Assembly: GCF_013426205.1 (NCBI RefSeq)
Contig: NC_089422.1
Span: forward strand, 9,017,001 to 9,081,000
Length of the DNA stretch: 64,000 nt
From: Metarhizium brunneum
Lineage: Eukaryota; Ascomycota; Sordariomycetes; Hypocreales; Clavicipitaceae
Reading direction: 5' to 3'
The first letter of the stretch is position 1; every line of letters begins with the position of its first letter. The notes under the pieces were generated by a model. The model worked only from the letters and a program-made list of their open reading frames with translations. It searched no databases and was not told the origin of the DNA. A program made the position numbers and the translations under genes. Shown one piece after another: positions 40,240 to 51,984 of this stretch.

Positions 40240-42988
40240 CTACTCCCTTCCATCAACCCAGAACTCTTCATCCGCGTGAGGATCAGGTGATGAGACTTCC
40301 CAATCCGAGTCACCACTAGTATGTGCGTAAGGTTGTGATAAGGCCGTTTTCGCCCGTTTATATGGGAGGGGAGCCGATGGTACAGCGTTACCTGCCTTTC
40401 TCTTGCGATCCACTTGTCGTCTTCTCGCAAGCTCTTTTCTGTGTTGCGCCTCGGCAGGGTTTATGTCTATTGGAGCGATTTCAGCATCTGAACATGAGGT
40501 CTTGTAGACCTCTATGGCTCCGAGAACTCTGTCACCTCCGTGAACGTCTGCTACGTGGGTGATCCAGCCTCCCATTCCCTCGACTTCGACCTTCCTGCCC
40601 TCTTGTAGACATGCTGGACATGAGATTGGCTCGTCAAATAGCTCATGATGAGTGTTCAGGTGGCGAGAGAACCCTCTCTGTTTGTATTCTTGGTCGCATA
40701 AGAGGCAGAGAACATCCGGTAGAGACTCTAGGTTTGGGGTGTGAACCGCGCCATGGACTCTTCGAACATGACTACTCCAGGCACAGGGATTCGCCTCAAT
40801 CACCACATCTCCAAGGTTCATCCGCTTGCACTCGGGGCACAAGAACCGGGCCTTAAAGATATGCATGTGTAGATGGCGAACATGTCTTGTGAGCGCTGAC
40901 GTGTTAAAGAAGGTTCCACAGCCAAAGAGACATCGCGCGGGTTCCTTCGATTCCTTCCTGAAATGATGAACATCTCCAATCTCGTTCAGTACGCTTGCTC
41001 CGCTTATAAAAGCGACAAGACGATCTGCTAGAGCGGAAGTGATATTCGTTTGGAATAAAAGACTAGCCAGCTTAGCGGCATAGGCACTGCTATTTCCGAA
41101 CCTCTTTCTTTTTAAATTTTGCACCTCTTGTTTAAGATGTGCCGTTGATTTGTTCATTGCACGTAGCTTATCTGCTTCCTCAAAGTACTTGCGGCGTTTT
41201 TCCTGAATTTCTAGTCTCTCTAGGCAGTCAAGAGTATATCTGATTCGCGATGAGACTTTCTTTGCTTCTTGACTAGATGACCCTTCTTTGGCTGTGATGT
41301 ATTTCAGCTCCTTGCGAAGCTCTGTTATATCTTTTCTTGATTCAAATTGATCAATTTCCTTTTTAGTTAGACGTGTAGGCGCGTTTGGGTCTCGATTATG
41401 CAGGCTATTAGAGATAGCTTCCCAAAGCGCTGTGTCATGCCTTGCTTTATCGCCGAATGCGATATTCGCCAGGTTCGCACGCAGTCTAACTGGTTGGTAG
41501 CTTCGCTCAAATACCTCGGTGGAATGAGATACTATAAAGTTTCGAAGTGCCGGTTGAAGACATCCTAGGGATAAACGGTTAGAGGCAAGAAGGTACTCCA
41601 ATTCAGAGGCAGCTTACCATCCAATCTACCCACCGCGCCAACACGAACTGAGTAGGGACGGAGGCTAGATCGAGATCCCAATACCATTCGCACCTCGTTC
41701 CAAAGATTAATAAATTTATGGTAATTCATTGGCATAATATACTTATCATCACTCATAAACTCCTCTTTCCAGCGCAACTCTACAAAGTTAACGCCCTCCT
41801 CGAGTGTTTCAGGGTGAAGCACCTCATCACAGGACGTAAACCCAGCCTCAAAGGCATTATCTCTTATTGCTCTAATTGTGAACATGGTAGTTAAGCATAG
41901 AACTAACGTTGGAACCACGGAGAGTGCGTAGCTCAAGCTATATGAGCCGCTTATTAGCTTATTTATCAATTATGAGTGATGGAATAAATTACTGGGATCA
42001 TTTACCTTGAACGTTGTTCTCGCTCGATTCTAAGCCGTCGAAGCTTGTTATGATCAACGGTAGACCAGCATATAGTCCGCGTAACAGATGGGTTAACAGG
42101 ATCTCTAACCCACGCGAGCTTTACATGATTATACTTCTTCAGTTCTAACGCTCCTGGCCGCCAACCTCCTAGACCCATTTCAACAACATACATAGTGAAA
42201 GAGAGTCTATCGTCAGGTGAACACCTAACATCATTTGCTCTATTCCACAAAGTGGAAAGAATAGTTAAAATATCGTCTGTAGTCGCGCCATCTTTTTGAA
42301 AAGTCTGCCCCAAGTTTAATCCAACTTCTGTGCCGAACTCAGGAATCCACTATAGTTAATTAGGGATTAGAGAAGTCTGTTGATAAGGAGAGGGGCCAAG
42401 GACTCACACGAGCTATCTCATAAGTAGGACCGCAAGTCGATGAAGTCCTCCTAGAAGAATACTTCAATGACCAGATTCCGGCATTCTCGCGATCTTGAAG
42501 CCTTTTTGGTTTCATAATCCGATCGTCTGCATGATTGACCAGCAAACACCATACATCTTCTATTGTTGACGCGCAATTAATCGTGTGTACTTCCTCATAT
42601 TCCTCAGGGCCAAGGCAGGGACGCAACGTCACAGACTGCTCCCAGTATTGTCTGAGAAATCCTTGGAAGATGGCTTGAACTTCTGGTTTGCCTAAGCAAA
42701 GGTCAAACCATATATCGACCGGGTCGACTTCAGCGCAAGCGGCAAATCTACATGGAATAAAATCAGTAATAGCTCACTGCCTAGGAATAAAGATAAGAGG
42801 GGGATGCCTCACTCTTCCCAGTTCTGCCAGATCCTCTCGCGACGCTGCCTCGTTTTTGGGTCAAGGCGGCAAACCTCACTCAGCGGCTTCTCCTGATACT
42901 TTTGCACCGCCGCCTTAGCGGCATCTTTGTTAAATTGACGCACACTTGGGCGGGCAAAGCGAAGCGAAGATTTCGTATCTCGGGGCAT
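40240..42988 (-). CDS. DUF3435/FluG-type tyrosine recombinase with C2H2 fingers (Starship captain candidate)
   Basis: Five exons: 42,988-42,813; 42,747-42,408; 42,349-42,006; 41,937-41,618; 41,564-40,240; all introns GT-AG (53-68 bp) with matching phases; 834 aa. Tyrosine-recombinase residues visible: Arg236 in GLGGWRPGAL, Arg385 in LRPYSVRVGAVGRLDG, His407 in IVSHSTEVF and nucleophile candidate Tyr416 in FERSYQPVRL. A coiled segment (about 460-560) precedes four zinc-finger-like blocks between 605 and 736 (for example CLFGCGTFFNTSALTRHVRH, CLLCDQEYKQRGFSRHLNTH). Captains catalyse excision and insertion of Starship elements, and are normally the first gene, reading inward from the 5' end, as here. 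Caution: zinc-finger DUF3435 proteins also exist outside recognised Starships. Confidence 0.8.
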
Positions 42989-43526
42989 GATGATAAAGTG
43001 AGCGAAGGCAGCTTCAGTGGCAGTACAGGTGAATGAGAAAAGGGGGCAGAGGACTGAATGTCATGGACGGCAAACCAACCAAGGACAAATGAAAGGGGGA
43101 GAAGGGGCATTTTATCTAGTCAGCCCATCACTTGAATTCAATAAGGCCAACGGGGCCCTGCAGTACACGTAGGCATTCTCAGGTGGGATAATCACGAGCT
43201 GACCAACACGGCACATTGACGCCAGGCGGACTGAACATGGACCTGCGACAAGACCAATGGAGAAAAAGACTTGTCGATAAAACCAGGGGGAGAGGAAGGG
43301 GTGGCGGCGTCGGGCGCCTCCCCCGAGCCTGGCGAGGATGTCATGCGAAGGCCAGGGTCGAAAACAGGCAACATGAGGGTGTGTATTACTACGCGGCGTG
43401 CGGTCTCGTCCATTGCCCGGCGCTTCGGTATCGGAGTGGAAAGCCCGGGGACAGAGAAGCAAAACGGTGGCAGGATGGGGAAACGGAGAGGACGGGAAAA
43501 GCGGGTCCGGACGGGCGTTTCGGGTA
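42989..43526. other. Upstream region of the captain up to the proposed element end
   Basis: About 540 bp, increasingly GC-rich to the right, no gene. It would hold the captain promoter and the element's terminal sequence. Confidence 0.4.
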
Positions 43527-43533
43527 AAGGTCG
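43527..43533. other. Candidate right end of the accessory element
   Basis: AAGGTCG is the inverse of CGACCTT at 1153-1159 and immediately precedes the remaining 5S rRNA sequence. A 7-bp match is weak on its own. Confidence 0.3.
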
Positions 43534-43645
43534 GGCGAGTTCACATTTCGGACGCGGTATCCCGTCCGATCTTGTACGATAACCTAGTGAGCGCTGGATT
43601 AGTAGTTGGGTCGGTGACGACCAGCGAATACCCAGTGTTGTATGT
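43534..43645 (+). rRNA. 5S rRNA gene, 5' terminus missing
   Basis: Strong 5S signature: TATCCCGTCCGATCTTGTACG (43,558 on), GGATTAGTAGTTGGGTCGGT, GACGACCAGCGAATACCC and the 3' end GTGTTGTATGT followed by a T6 run (43,647-43,652), a Pol III terminator. GGTCG/CGACC shows a paired helix, and GTTCAC (43,538 on) can pair with GTGAGC, so helix II is kept. The 3' strand of helix I (GTTGTATGT) lacks its partner: the expected ACATACGAC is absent upstream. About 112 of roughly 119 nt are present. The break is consistent with insertion of the element into the first few bases of the gene. Confidence 0.8.
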
Positions 43646-46600
43646 ATTTTTTGCTGTATTTCGTGCTAGATGCATGCCTATAATTGTCTCTCTCTTATCC
43701 TTTTGCAGCAGACACATAACTAAAGAGCCGAGTGGTCCACATGAAGACGATCTACCCGAAGGCCTACCTGTCCCGGTGCCGAAGGATTCACAGACACTGC
43801 CTCCATGCACAACCGTTCACAAACCGTAAATATATATACCAGGGCCATTCGCAGTTTGAAGCTTTTGCTTTGTATAATGCGTGTAGAAGATCAAGTCTTC
43901 TTCCCATCCAAGCGAAGCTTCATTTTACCCGTGAACGGCATCCACACAGTTCTCAGAAGCCTATTCGACTAGAATTCATCACAGACGCCCCAGGACGAAA
44001 AGAGAAGCTTGTTTTCTAAACCTTAGGACGCTCCTCGCCCGATCGACAGCATCCGAGGCCTATTCTCTCGCCGCCGCCGTTCAATCGTTCGAACCGGAGA
44101 ACGCCATATCCAGTGATTCCACTCAGCATATATGCTGACTGGGATTGCATCCCAGTAAAGGCCAAGCCGATCCAAGGTTGAAACTAATTGAAATTGAAAA
44201 TCCCTCAGACATCTAACTGTTGTGATCAGGAGGTTGTGCCATTGGCTCTGCCACTTACAGCCATGGCTGAGCTTCGATTATTGCTTTTCCTGTGGCAGCC
44301 TTCGGCACTTGTTCGACAACACGGTATTTACGCAGCAATGTCGTAACTCTCCCCAATATGCTGCATGGGGGCCAATGCGGACGCCATAACAATGGCTGGA
44401 CGGCTTGTGCTCAAAAATGGGCTAGTGCGCGGGCCGGCCTGTTCAATAGTCTGCTTGAACAGCTGGTGATGTACAGAGCGCCTCACAAACTAAAGTAAAT
44501 GATGACGCCGTGGCAGTTTCGCAATTGGGTAGTCCGAGCTTTAGTAAAGATACAACATTAGTTTACATGCAGTTTCAAAGACAATTGAGATTTGAGTCAC
44601 TGCCAGGGAAAAGCGTTACGGAATGGGCATACCTTAAGCTACCTGCTCTGAAGGGCAGCAACAGACTAAACATGTTGGTCCTTGGAGAATGAGGTGGCGC
44701 CAATCCCCGCATCATGGTTAGCGTTTCCCAGTTGGCTGGCTGCTTGGGTGCTGACTGGGTTCTGAATAAACGGTCACTCCGTGGCAGAAGGGATGTCTGA
44801 TGTGTTGCCCTAGATCAAGCTCTTGAAGCTTTCTGCGGCTGGCTTCCCTCCATTCCGAGAGCGGCGGCGAGAAATGGGGGCGGGTGCCAGATTCGATGCT
44901 GGGTGGCACATTTTCGTCGACCTCTTCAAAACGTTGGCTTCAAAATCGCGCTCAGCCCTAGTTAGTTGGTGCTAAAGCCTTGTGCAATACGACGCTGGTA
45001 CCGACATACGGCCTGTTGTCTAGGATCATGACTTGAAGACTTCGACACGAGGTGGCGAGCTCGACAATGGAACATGTCAGGATGGCTCCGACTCCATAGA
45101 CTCCTGCCATGCCAGGTCTCCTGGTCTTAATAAGCGCTGGCAGATCCTAAAAACTCTAAGCACCTATAATATTAGGTAAGTACCAGGTAAGTTAGTCCTC
45201 GCGGCCTTCGCGGCAGGCAGGTCACAAGGGCCGTAGCGGTACTCAGAGTTTAAATGGTTTCCAACGACTCGGACCAACCGCTGCACCTCTTGCTGCTCCA
45301 GATTTGTAGCCTCGAAGTAACATCGGGGACTTGGGGGAGAAAATTCAGGATGCCATTGCAGCTCTCAGAGTAATTGAGGTGGGGCTGGGCATGACAGCTG
45401 CAAGGATTGCGGAGCATGGCAGCCCTGGAAGACAGTGCCGCGCGCACTGTTTGCACACCAACCCAGGGAAGAGTACATAAGCATGTCACTGCTCGTCCGC
45501 AAAATGGCATGTGGGAGACTTGATCAAGACTAAAACCTGTCGTGACAAAGTCTCGATTCTGTTCCTGAATGGCGCCGCACTCCGATGGCAGAAAAGGCCC
45601 TTCCACGGTACTTCGGGCTTGTTTTTTTTGTTGGCTGGCTGCCGGGCTTGCTTGGCGATGTTGCTGAATGTGCAGAATTACAGTTTATCGAGAATGATGC
45701 CAATGCCGAGGCTTGATGAGACGGGGTTAGTACTCTCCCTGGAACTTGACATGACAACCTTCCGGGTCGTGGCTTATAAGCTTTCTTTGTGTTATTTCAG
45801 TGGCGGACGGCAGACGACGAATGAGCTCGGATCAGGCCATGAGCTGAAAGTCATGGATTCCATCAGACAACTGCCTGGCAGGAGTATCGGTTCTGACGGA
45901 CAGGTGGTACTCCGTACTAGTGCCTGATGCCGACAAGAACCGTGAACAGAGAGCTGGACAGACAGAGACGTTCGGCTCCAGGGGCAGCACGGCAAGGGAG
46001 CCGCATGGTGAGACATGGGGCGTGAGGAGGCACCGTTGGTTGGACGTTGGAAATGTATCACGGCCCGGATGACTGTCGCGAGCTAAAGAGCAAAGCCAAC
46101 CCATGATACCGTGGACTTGAGGACGAGTCTGACGCCTTTCGATATGGCCGTCCATATCGACCAATGGCCACAGGCTGCTCGTATGTACTCGGTTTAGCCC
46201 AACACAGTACGGCATGTCTGCCACGCACCAATCCTCGGTCATGCCATGCAAACCATGGCGCCGACAATCGTGGGCGACTCATCATTCGATGAGGCGTTTG
46301 GCGTGAGCGGGCTGAGCATTCAAGCACTGTCCCCCAGGATGAAAAGGCGAGAAATCCTGCTCAGACAGTCAGACAGTCCAGTCAGACAGCCAGTCAAACA
46401 AATCAGCTATGCCATCTTTGGACTAGCGTTAAACTACCAGGGAAGATCCACCAACGGCTGACATCCAGCCAACCAGCATCAGTCATGTCCCTCCCACCTC
46501 CCCTCGGAGAGTACTGTACTCGTCTGGAGAGGCAAGAGCAACAAGGGCAACAAGGCAGCGCCAGCACAACACCAGTGGACGCCACCAGACAGCTGTCGGT

Positions 46601-47610
46601 GCTGTCCGGCGCCGTCGGCGCGCGAGCAGAAGCCTTGATGTTGGCTGGCCCAACATCCAACACTGCGGTGAAGCACGACAGGACAAGCACTTGCAGGGCA
46701 GGTATTCGAGATCCTCCTCCAGGCTGCCCGTAGGTACCAAGGTACCTTGAGGTACTGGGTTCAATTACCCGGGCGCCCAGGGTGCTGGGGCGCTGGGTGC
46801 TGGACAGGCGACCCAATCAGCGGTCATTCTCGGCTCGCCGCTCGTGCTGGATTGGCGCCTTCCCGGCATGGGTGAACTCACATCGCTTTTGGCACGCGCC
46901 CCTCTGTGCTGCCTTCTCTCTCGTGCTCCGGCTGCCAGTACCTGTCCGCAGGCCACGCAGGCCACGCAGCGACATCTGGGCGACGGGCAAAACTGCTTGG
47001 GCACTCGCAGTCACGCGGTGGCAGTCCTCGCTCGCCCACCCGCCCCCAGCCCAGCCATGCAGCCAGGTCCATCTGGCCAAGTCCAGCCAAGTCTGGCCCA
47101 GTCATCATTCTTCTCCTCTCTCTCGCTCCTCGTCGTTCCCCCAGATTTTACTACTCTGCTCCCACCCTCCCACAGTACTAGTTCGTACCGTCTCCTGCCC
47201 TGGCTCTCCTTCACTACTCTCCTTCGCTTGCAACTCAAATTTCCTCTCACGACCCAAGAATCCCAAGTCTTCGCCCTTGACCTCGTTCTCGATATCCGAC
47301 ACCTGCTCGACGGCTTGCGACGACTTCTTATTCCCGTTGTACCAGCATCGCTGTCAAGTCCATTTATCCCCCGTTCACCAACGAAATCATCCCGTTCCAC
47401 CAGACGAATCCGCCCAAACAATATCCAGCCTTTGCCCCGACCCAGGCCGAGCAATCAACACGCCACCGAGATATACGGGCTGGTTTTGCCCACAGCAGTA
47501 GTTATCGCGACGTAATACCCCCCGTGTCTCCATCATTCTATTCGTTCTCAAGTCCGCAAGTCCGACAGCGCGAGCCTTAATCCTGGATTGACGTCCTCAC
47601 AACCGCAACC
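43646..47610. other. 4 kb without a recognised gene; 5' leader/promoter of the sugar transporter at the right
   Basis: No domain-bearing frame seen. Notable items: a perfect 16-bp palindrome TCAGCATATATGCTGA at 44,123-44,138; CAGA-type short repeats at about 46,365-46,400; and a GC- and pyrimidine-rich stretch 46,780-47,520 with overlapping long open frames on both strands, probably leader sequence of the downstream transporter rather than genes. Confidence 0.45.
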
Positions 47611-49687
47611 ATGGCCATTGCCATGGGCTGGCAGAAGCCCGACAATGTCGCTGGCTCGTCAGCGCCGGCCATCATGGTCGGGCTTTTTGTCGCTTCTGGT
47701 GGATTGCTCTTTGGTTATGATACTGGGTAAGTAGGCGTCAACCAAAGTTCTTTCCTCCTGCCTTGGCCCTTAAAAGCCGTTTAGTACAGACTGGGACCGC
47801 GACCTAGGATGCGTTGAAGTCGCTTTTGTGGTGCAAGTACAGTTTAAACTTAAACCATGTGCTTGTTAGTCTAGGGGCGCGCTGGGAGCGGTCAAGGAAC
47901 AATACGTCCCAACTGGATCGCCGCGCGCAATCTCTTGGAATGCTGCTGCGTTTTTGTGGAAAGCAATATGTTGTGCTAATATCTTTTTCTCACTTGTTAG
48001 AGCCATAAATGGCATCTTAGCCATGGATGCTTTCAAGACGCAGTTTGGTGCCAATTGCCATTCGACAACAACAAGCGACTCTTCGTTATCGATTTGTCCC
48101 AAAGATGCGTCTCTCATCGTTGCCATCCTTAGCGCCGGCACAGCTATCGGAGCACTCCTTGCCGCCCCGGCGGGAGACTCACTAGGTCGACGAATCAGCC
48201 TCCTCATCTCGGTAGGCATTTTTTGTATCGGTGCCATCTGTCAAGTCTGCGCCAGCGAGACTGCCCTTTTGCTTGTCGGCAGGTGTGTCATATCCAAGTC
48301 TTGCGTCTTTCTCTTTAATGAACGCACTGCTTGTACGAATCAATCTTGCTAACTGCGATGCAGGGCATTGGCTGGCGTTGGTGTTGGCGCCGTCTCAGTT
48401 TTGGTCCCATTATATCAGTCAGAAATGGCCCCGAAATGGATTCGTGGAACATTAGTGTGTGCATACCAACTTTCAATCACCGTTGGTCTACTGTCCGCCT
48501 CCGTTATCAATATCATAACATCGAAGCTCGACGACTCCTCTGCATACCGAATTCCCCTGGGTCTGCAAATTATCCCTGCCCTCATTCTCACCGCTGGTCT
48601 GCTTGTGCTCCCTGAAACCCCGCGTTTCCTCGTCAAGCAAGGCAAAAATGAGGCTGCCGGCCTTTCCTTGAGTCGGCTTCGACGGTTGGACATTACACAT
48701 CCCGCACTGATCGAAGAGCTGCAGGAAATCATCGCAAACCACCAGTACGAACTGAGTCTTGGTCCTTCAACCTACAGGGACGCCTTCTTTGGGACTCCTC
48801 ACCTTGGTCGCCGGACATTCACGGGCTGTGGTCTGCAGATGCTTCAGCAATTAACCGGCATCAACTTCATCATGTATTACAGTACGACATTCTTTAACGG
48901 CGCTGGGGTCAACAGTCCGTACACGAAATCTACAATTATCAATGTCATCAACGTTGTATCCACCATCCCTGGTTTGCTCATTATTGAATCTTGGGGCCGG
49001 CGGAGCCTGCTCATGACTGGCGCTTTGGGAATGGCGACATGCCAACTGTTCATGGCGTCATTTACTACAGCTGCCGGCGAGGGTTTTAAGAATATCAAGG
49101 AAACGATCCTTGTTGTTTTCTGCTGCTTCAATATTTTCTTTTTTGCCGCTTCTTGGGGTCCAGTTGTCTGGGTCGTCACATCAGAGATCTACCCCTTGAA
49201 AGTACGAGCTAAATCTATGTCGCTCTCTACCGCTTCCAACTGGATTTTGAATTTTGGAATCGCCTATGCCACCCCATTTATGGTTGAATCAGGTCCCGGA
49301 TCGGCTAGTTTTGGGCCGAAAATATTTTTTATTTGGGGTGCATTCTGTATCGTCGCTTTCATCTTTGTTTGGTGCATGGTCTACGAAACCAGCAAGATCA
49401 GCCTGGAGCAGATAGACGAAATGTACGAACGCGTCAATCACGCATGGAACAGCAAAACCTTTCAGCCGAGCTGGAGTTTTCAGCAGATTCTCGACCAGGG
49501 CTGGTCGCCAAGTGGCATCCCAGAACACGAGTTGCAAACTACAGCATCACAAAGCAGCGCGGATACGACGCTTGGCGACTCAGGGTCGTCAACCATTACT
49601 ATACACCATAGCGAGGAAGGCCAACAAGCAAGGCAATCCAATGAAAATAAGGCGATACCGATGGCGACGGTTGATTTCAGTTATTAA
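47611..49687 (+). CDS. MFS sugar transporter (hexose transporter or glucose-sensor type)
   Basis: Exons 47,611-47,726, 48,001-48,282 and 48,364-49,687 (introns 274 and 81 bp, phase 2 each); 573 aa with 12 predicted membrane spans. Sugar-porter signatures: GGLLFGYDTGAINGI in span 1, GDSLGRRISLL, PETPRFLVKQGK, the QQLTGINFIMYYSTTFF motif in span 7, ESWGRRSLL, and WVVTSEIYPLKVRAKSMSLS. It should import hexoses with protons across the plasma membrane. The N-terminus resembles RCO-3/MoST1-like fungal proteins, so a sensor role is possible. The cytosolic C-terminal tail of about 90 residues is polar and Ser/Thr-rich. Confidence 0.9.
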
Positions 49688-50533
49688 GCGATATACCCGC
49701 GCCAGGCGAGCGCAGCACATGTAGAAAACACCTACATATTGGGATTTTTTAAACGGAGCTGGGAACTGGGATTCTGATGTGGTACTACGAAATCCACTTG
49801 TTATCAGCGATGGAGTTTTGACTGTCAAATGGAGTTTTGGTATGGAAATGACGGAATGCATATATCTTTTAGCCAGCAATTTTGGAAAGGAAGTTCCAAA
49901 GAATCAAAGTGGGTTTTTTTTTGTCGCCCTGATCATTTGGGCTTTTTGTCCTAATGTCGCCGGGTCATATTTTCGGTTCTTGGATATGGGACCGCTTGGG
50001 GAAATTAAGAAAAGAAACAACTTACGTTATGATTCAAGCCTAATATCAGAGGGGCACGTGGCGGCGTCGTCATTACCAACTTATTATAGAGATACTGCCA
50101 AAGCTGTGAAGAAAATCCCAGTGCGAATGTATATCATGATGTGCAGTTAGTTGTAGGCAGGCCACAGGCAAGCAAATTGTCGTTGGACGCTCTTCAAAAT
50201 ATGATTGAATGTGCAGCGTACTCCGTACAGCGGCATTGTTTCGAGTAACGAGCACTCTCTGCGAAACATCGAGAGTAGCAAGGACGCGCCCGTTTCAGTA
50301 GACACCCTGAAGATTCTGCTGTACAAATCTCCTCATCTGAAAAGTTCACAAAATTACAGACATAGGTCGGAAGTTTGAACATCGCACATGTATGTATGTC
50401 ACTCGGTTTTTCGGACGGACCCAATGCCACTACCCTATACTGTCAACCAGGACAGGGTTTATAAAATAAATTAACCTCGTGCCCGTCAACAACCAGCGAA
50501 TCAATTGGTCCGGCGGGGTAACACCCCTCCCCT
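49688..50533. other. Intergenic, no gene seen
   Basis: 3' flank of the transporter and 5' flank of the tRNA; short chance frames only. Confidence 0.45.
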
Positions 50534-50620
50534 CTCCGGGTAGTCTAGTTGGTTTATGGCGTCTGACTGTAAGATTTATAGTTTATCAGAATGTCGCGTG
50601 TTCGAATCACGCCCTGGAGA
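50534..50620 (+). tRNA. tRNA-Tyr (GUA), intron-containing
   Basis: The acceptor stem CTCCGGG (50,534-50,540) pairs with CCTGGAG (50,613-50,619), discriminator A50620. D arm GTC..GGC with AGTTGG loop. Anticodon stem TCTGA/TCAGA (50,562-50,566 and 50,586-50,590), anticodon GTA at 50,569-50,571. A 12-nt intron (50,573-50,584) follows position 37, as in other fungal tRNA-Tyr genes. T arm GCGTG-TTCGAAT-CACGC. A run of nine T follows as Pol III terminator. Confidence 0.95.
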
Positions 50621-50623
50621 CTC

Positions 50624-50632
50624 TTTTTTTTT
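50624..50632 (+). terminator. Pol III terminator of tRNA-Tyr
   Basis: T9 run four bases downstream of the mature tRNA end. Confidence 0.85.
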
Positions 50633-51498
50633 GTACTAGACAACGTCGTACGATTTTTCACGTCTGTTGGGCCGACCGCTTGTGTTTTGATCCGTCCGTG
50701 CGTGATGGTTTTTTTTTGGTGCCGAGGTAGGCTGTCGCTGGCTTTTACTTTTGTGCTCGGGTTTTAGGATGTTACTTGTTTTATTGGCCCTTGATGCCAA
50801 CCATGTCCGCGGGGCACGGTGAGTCGGTGCCACGTAGCCGTGCCAGTCAGTCCGGTTCTCTGCTACTATCGGCATACTGCTTGCTGGCCACACGGTCTCC
50901 TCTCAAGCTGCGAGTTGTGCATGAAGCGCTGGTATATATGGCCGTCGTGGGAGGCTGATGGAACTTGGTGGTGTTTTGGGTCCGGGGGCGAAGAGCACGT
51001 TTGACTGCCAGCCATTCATTCATTATATTCATTAGTCATAAATTCCCATAATGCCTTGTTTCTGCTACATCAATAGTCTTTCTGCTACTTTCTCTTGCTC
51101 TCAGGTGTTCTGTCTTTCTGTGGCTTACGAAAGGCCAATAGTCATCGCCTCTAAACAACCCGGGACACTGCGTTGCCGTTGGATTCAATTGTATCCAGCT
51201 GTCATGTCTGTCTTGCACCGTTGCCCCATTTTCATTCTCCTGGATATGTGGTTGGATAATGAAAAAAAAAGCGAGAGCATTTGTGTCCAACACCGTCACC
51301 GCATCTTCTTGCAAGAATTCCTAACCGCTTCATGCAGAACAAACGTGCTTCCAGAGCTGAATTGTAAAAAAAAAAACCGAGAAACAGGTCAATATGAAAG
51401 ACATTGTCAAGGTGACTTGCAAATTTCTGTCATCAAATGCGACGCTGATGTGCTTCAAGCCCGAGGGGGTCGCCCCAGGGGGTCCTGTGGAAAGGCGA
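50633..51498. other. Intergenic, no gene seen
   Basis: Only unsupported frames; two poly-A/T runs (50,710-50,717 and 51,366-51,376). Confidence 0.45.
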
Positions 51499-51984
51499 CT
51501 ACGGATGCTCCCGCATCCTCTTCAATTGTTGTCCAATAATACTGAGTTCGGCATCCATGGTGTTGTAGCCGGAATAATCAGGAACAAAGCTCGCTGCTCG
51601 TTGCCGCATTTCCTCCTTCTCTTCTTCCGTCATCTGCTCCCTGTGCTTTGACCGCCCAGCTCGAGAGCTCTTGTCACTGTGATCCTTACTCTTGCGCGAC
51701 CGCCCATTCTGTTTCGCAGATGATGATTTCTGGGCAGACCGAGAAGATGGTGCCCGCCTACTAGACTTGCCTTCCGACGCGCTGCTGCTGCTACCGGTTC
51801 GTTCGGATGACGAAGCCGATTCCCCCGTTTGCCAGTTGGCAAGTTCGCTTTGCTGGGCAGCCCATTCTTCAAGTCCAGCACTGTGCAAGATGGAGAGAAA
51901 TGACGACTCCATCTGGCATCTGACAGGTGCATCATCCATCCCAACAAAGGGCCTGTGGTCGCGAGGATCCTGGGAAGACGCCAT
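51499..51984 (-). CDS. Ser-rich hypothetical protein
   Basis: Single exon, 161 aa. The middle 60 residues are Ser/Lys/Arg-rich (SSSSASEGKSSRRAPSSRSA), then a charged helix (REQMTEEEKEEMRQRAASFV) and PDYSGYNTMDAELSIIGQQL. It looks like a short nuclear or cytosolic disordered protein; the conserved-looking C-terminal 45 residues suggest a real gene. No family name recognised. Confidence 0.55.
   Translation of the reverse strand: MASSQDPRDHRPFVGMDDAPVRCQMESSFLSILHSAGLEEWAAQQSELANWQTGESASSSERTGSSSSASEGKSSRRAPSSRSAQKSSSAKQNGRSRKSKDHSDKSSRAGRSKHREQMTEEEKEEMRQRAASFVPDYSGYNTMDAELSIIGQQLKRMREHP

Noticed and set aside
40240..42988. Recombinase as a Crypton rather than a Starship captain
   Set aside because: Both use tyrosine recombinases, but the DUF3435-like motifs, inward orientation and neighbouring DUF3723/PLP/FRE/NLR cargo fit a Starship better. 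Not excluded without phylogeny.
50534..50620. tRNA-Tyr as the integration site of the accessory element
   Set aside because: The tRNA is intact, 7 kb from the captain, and separated from it by a host transporter gene.
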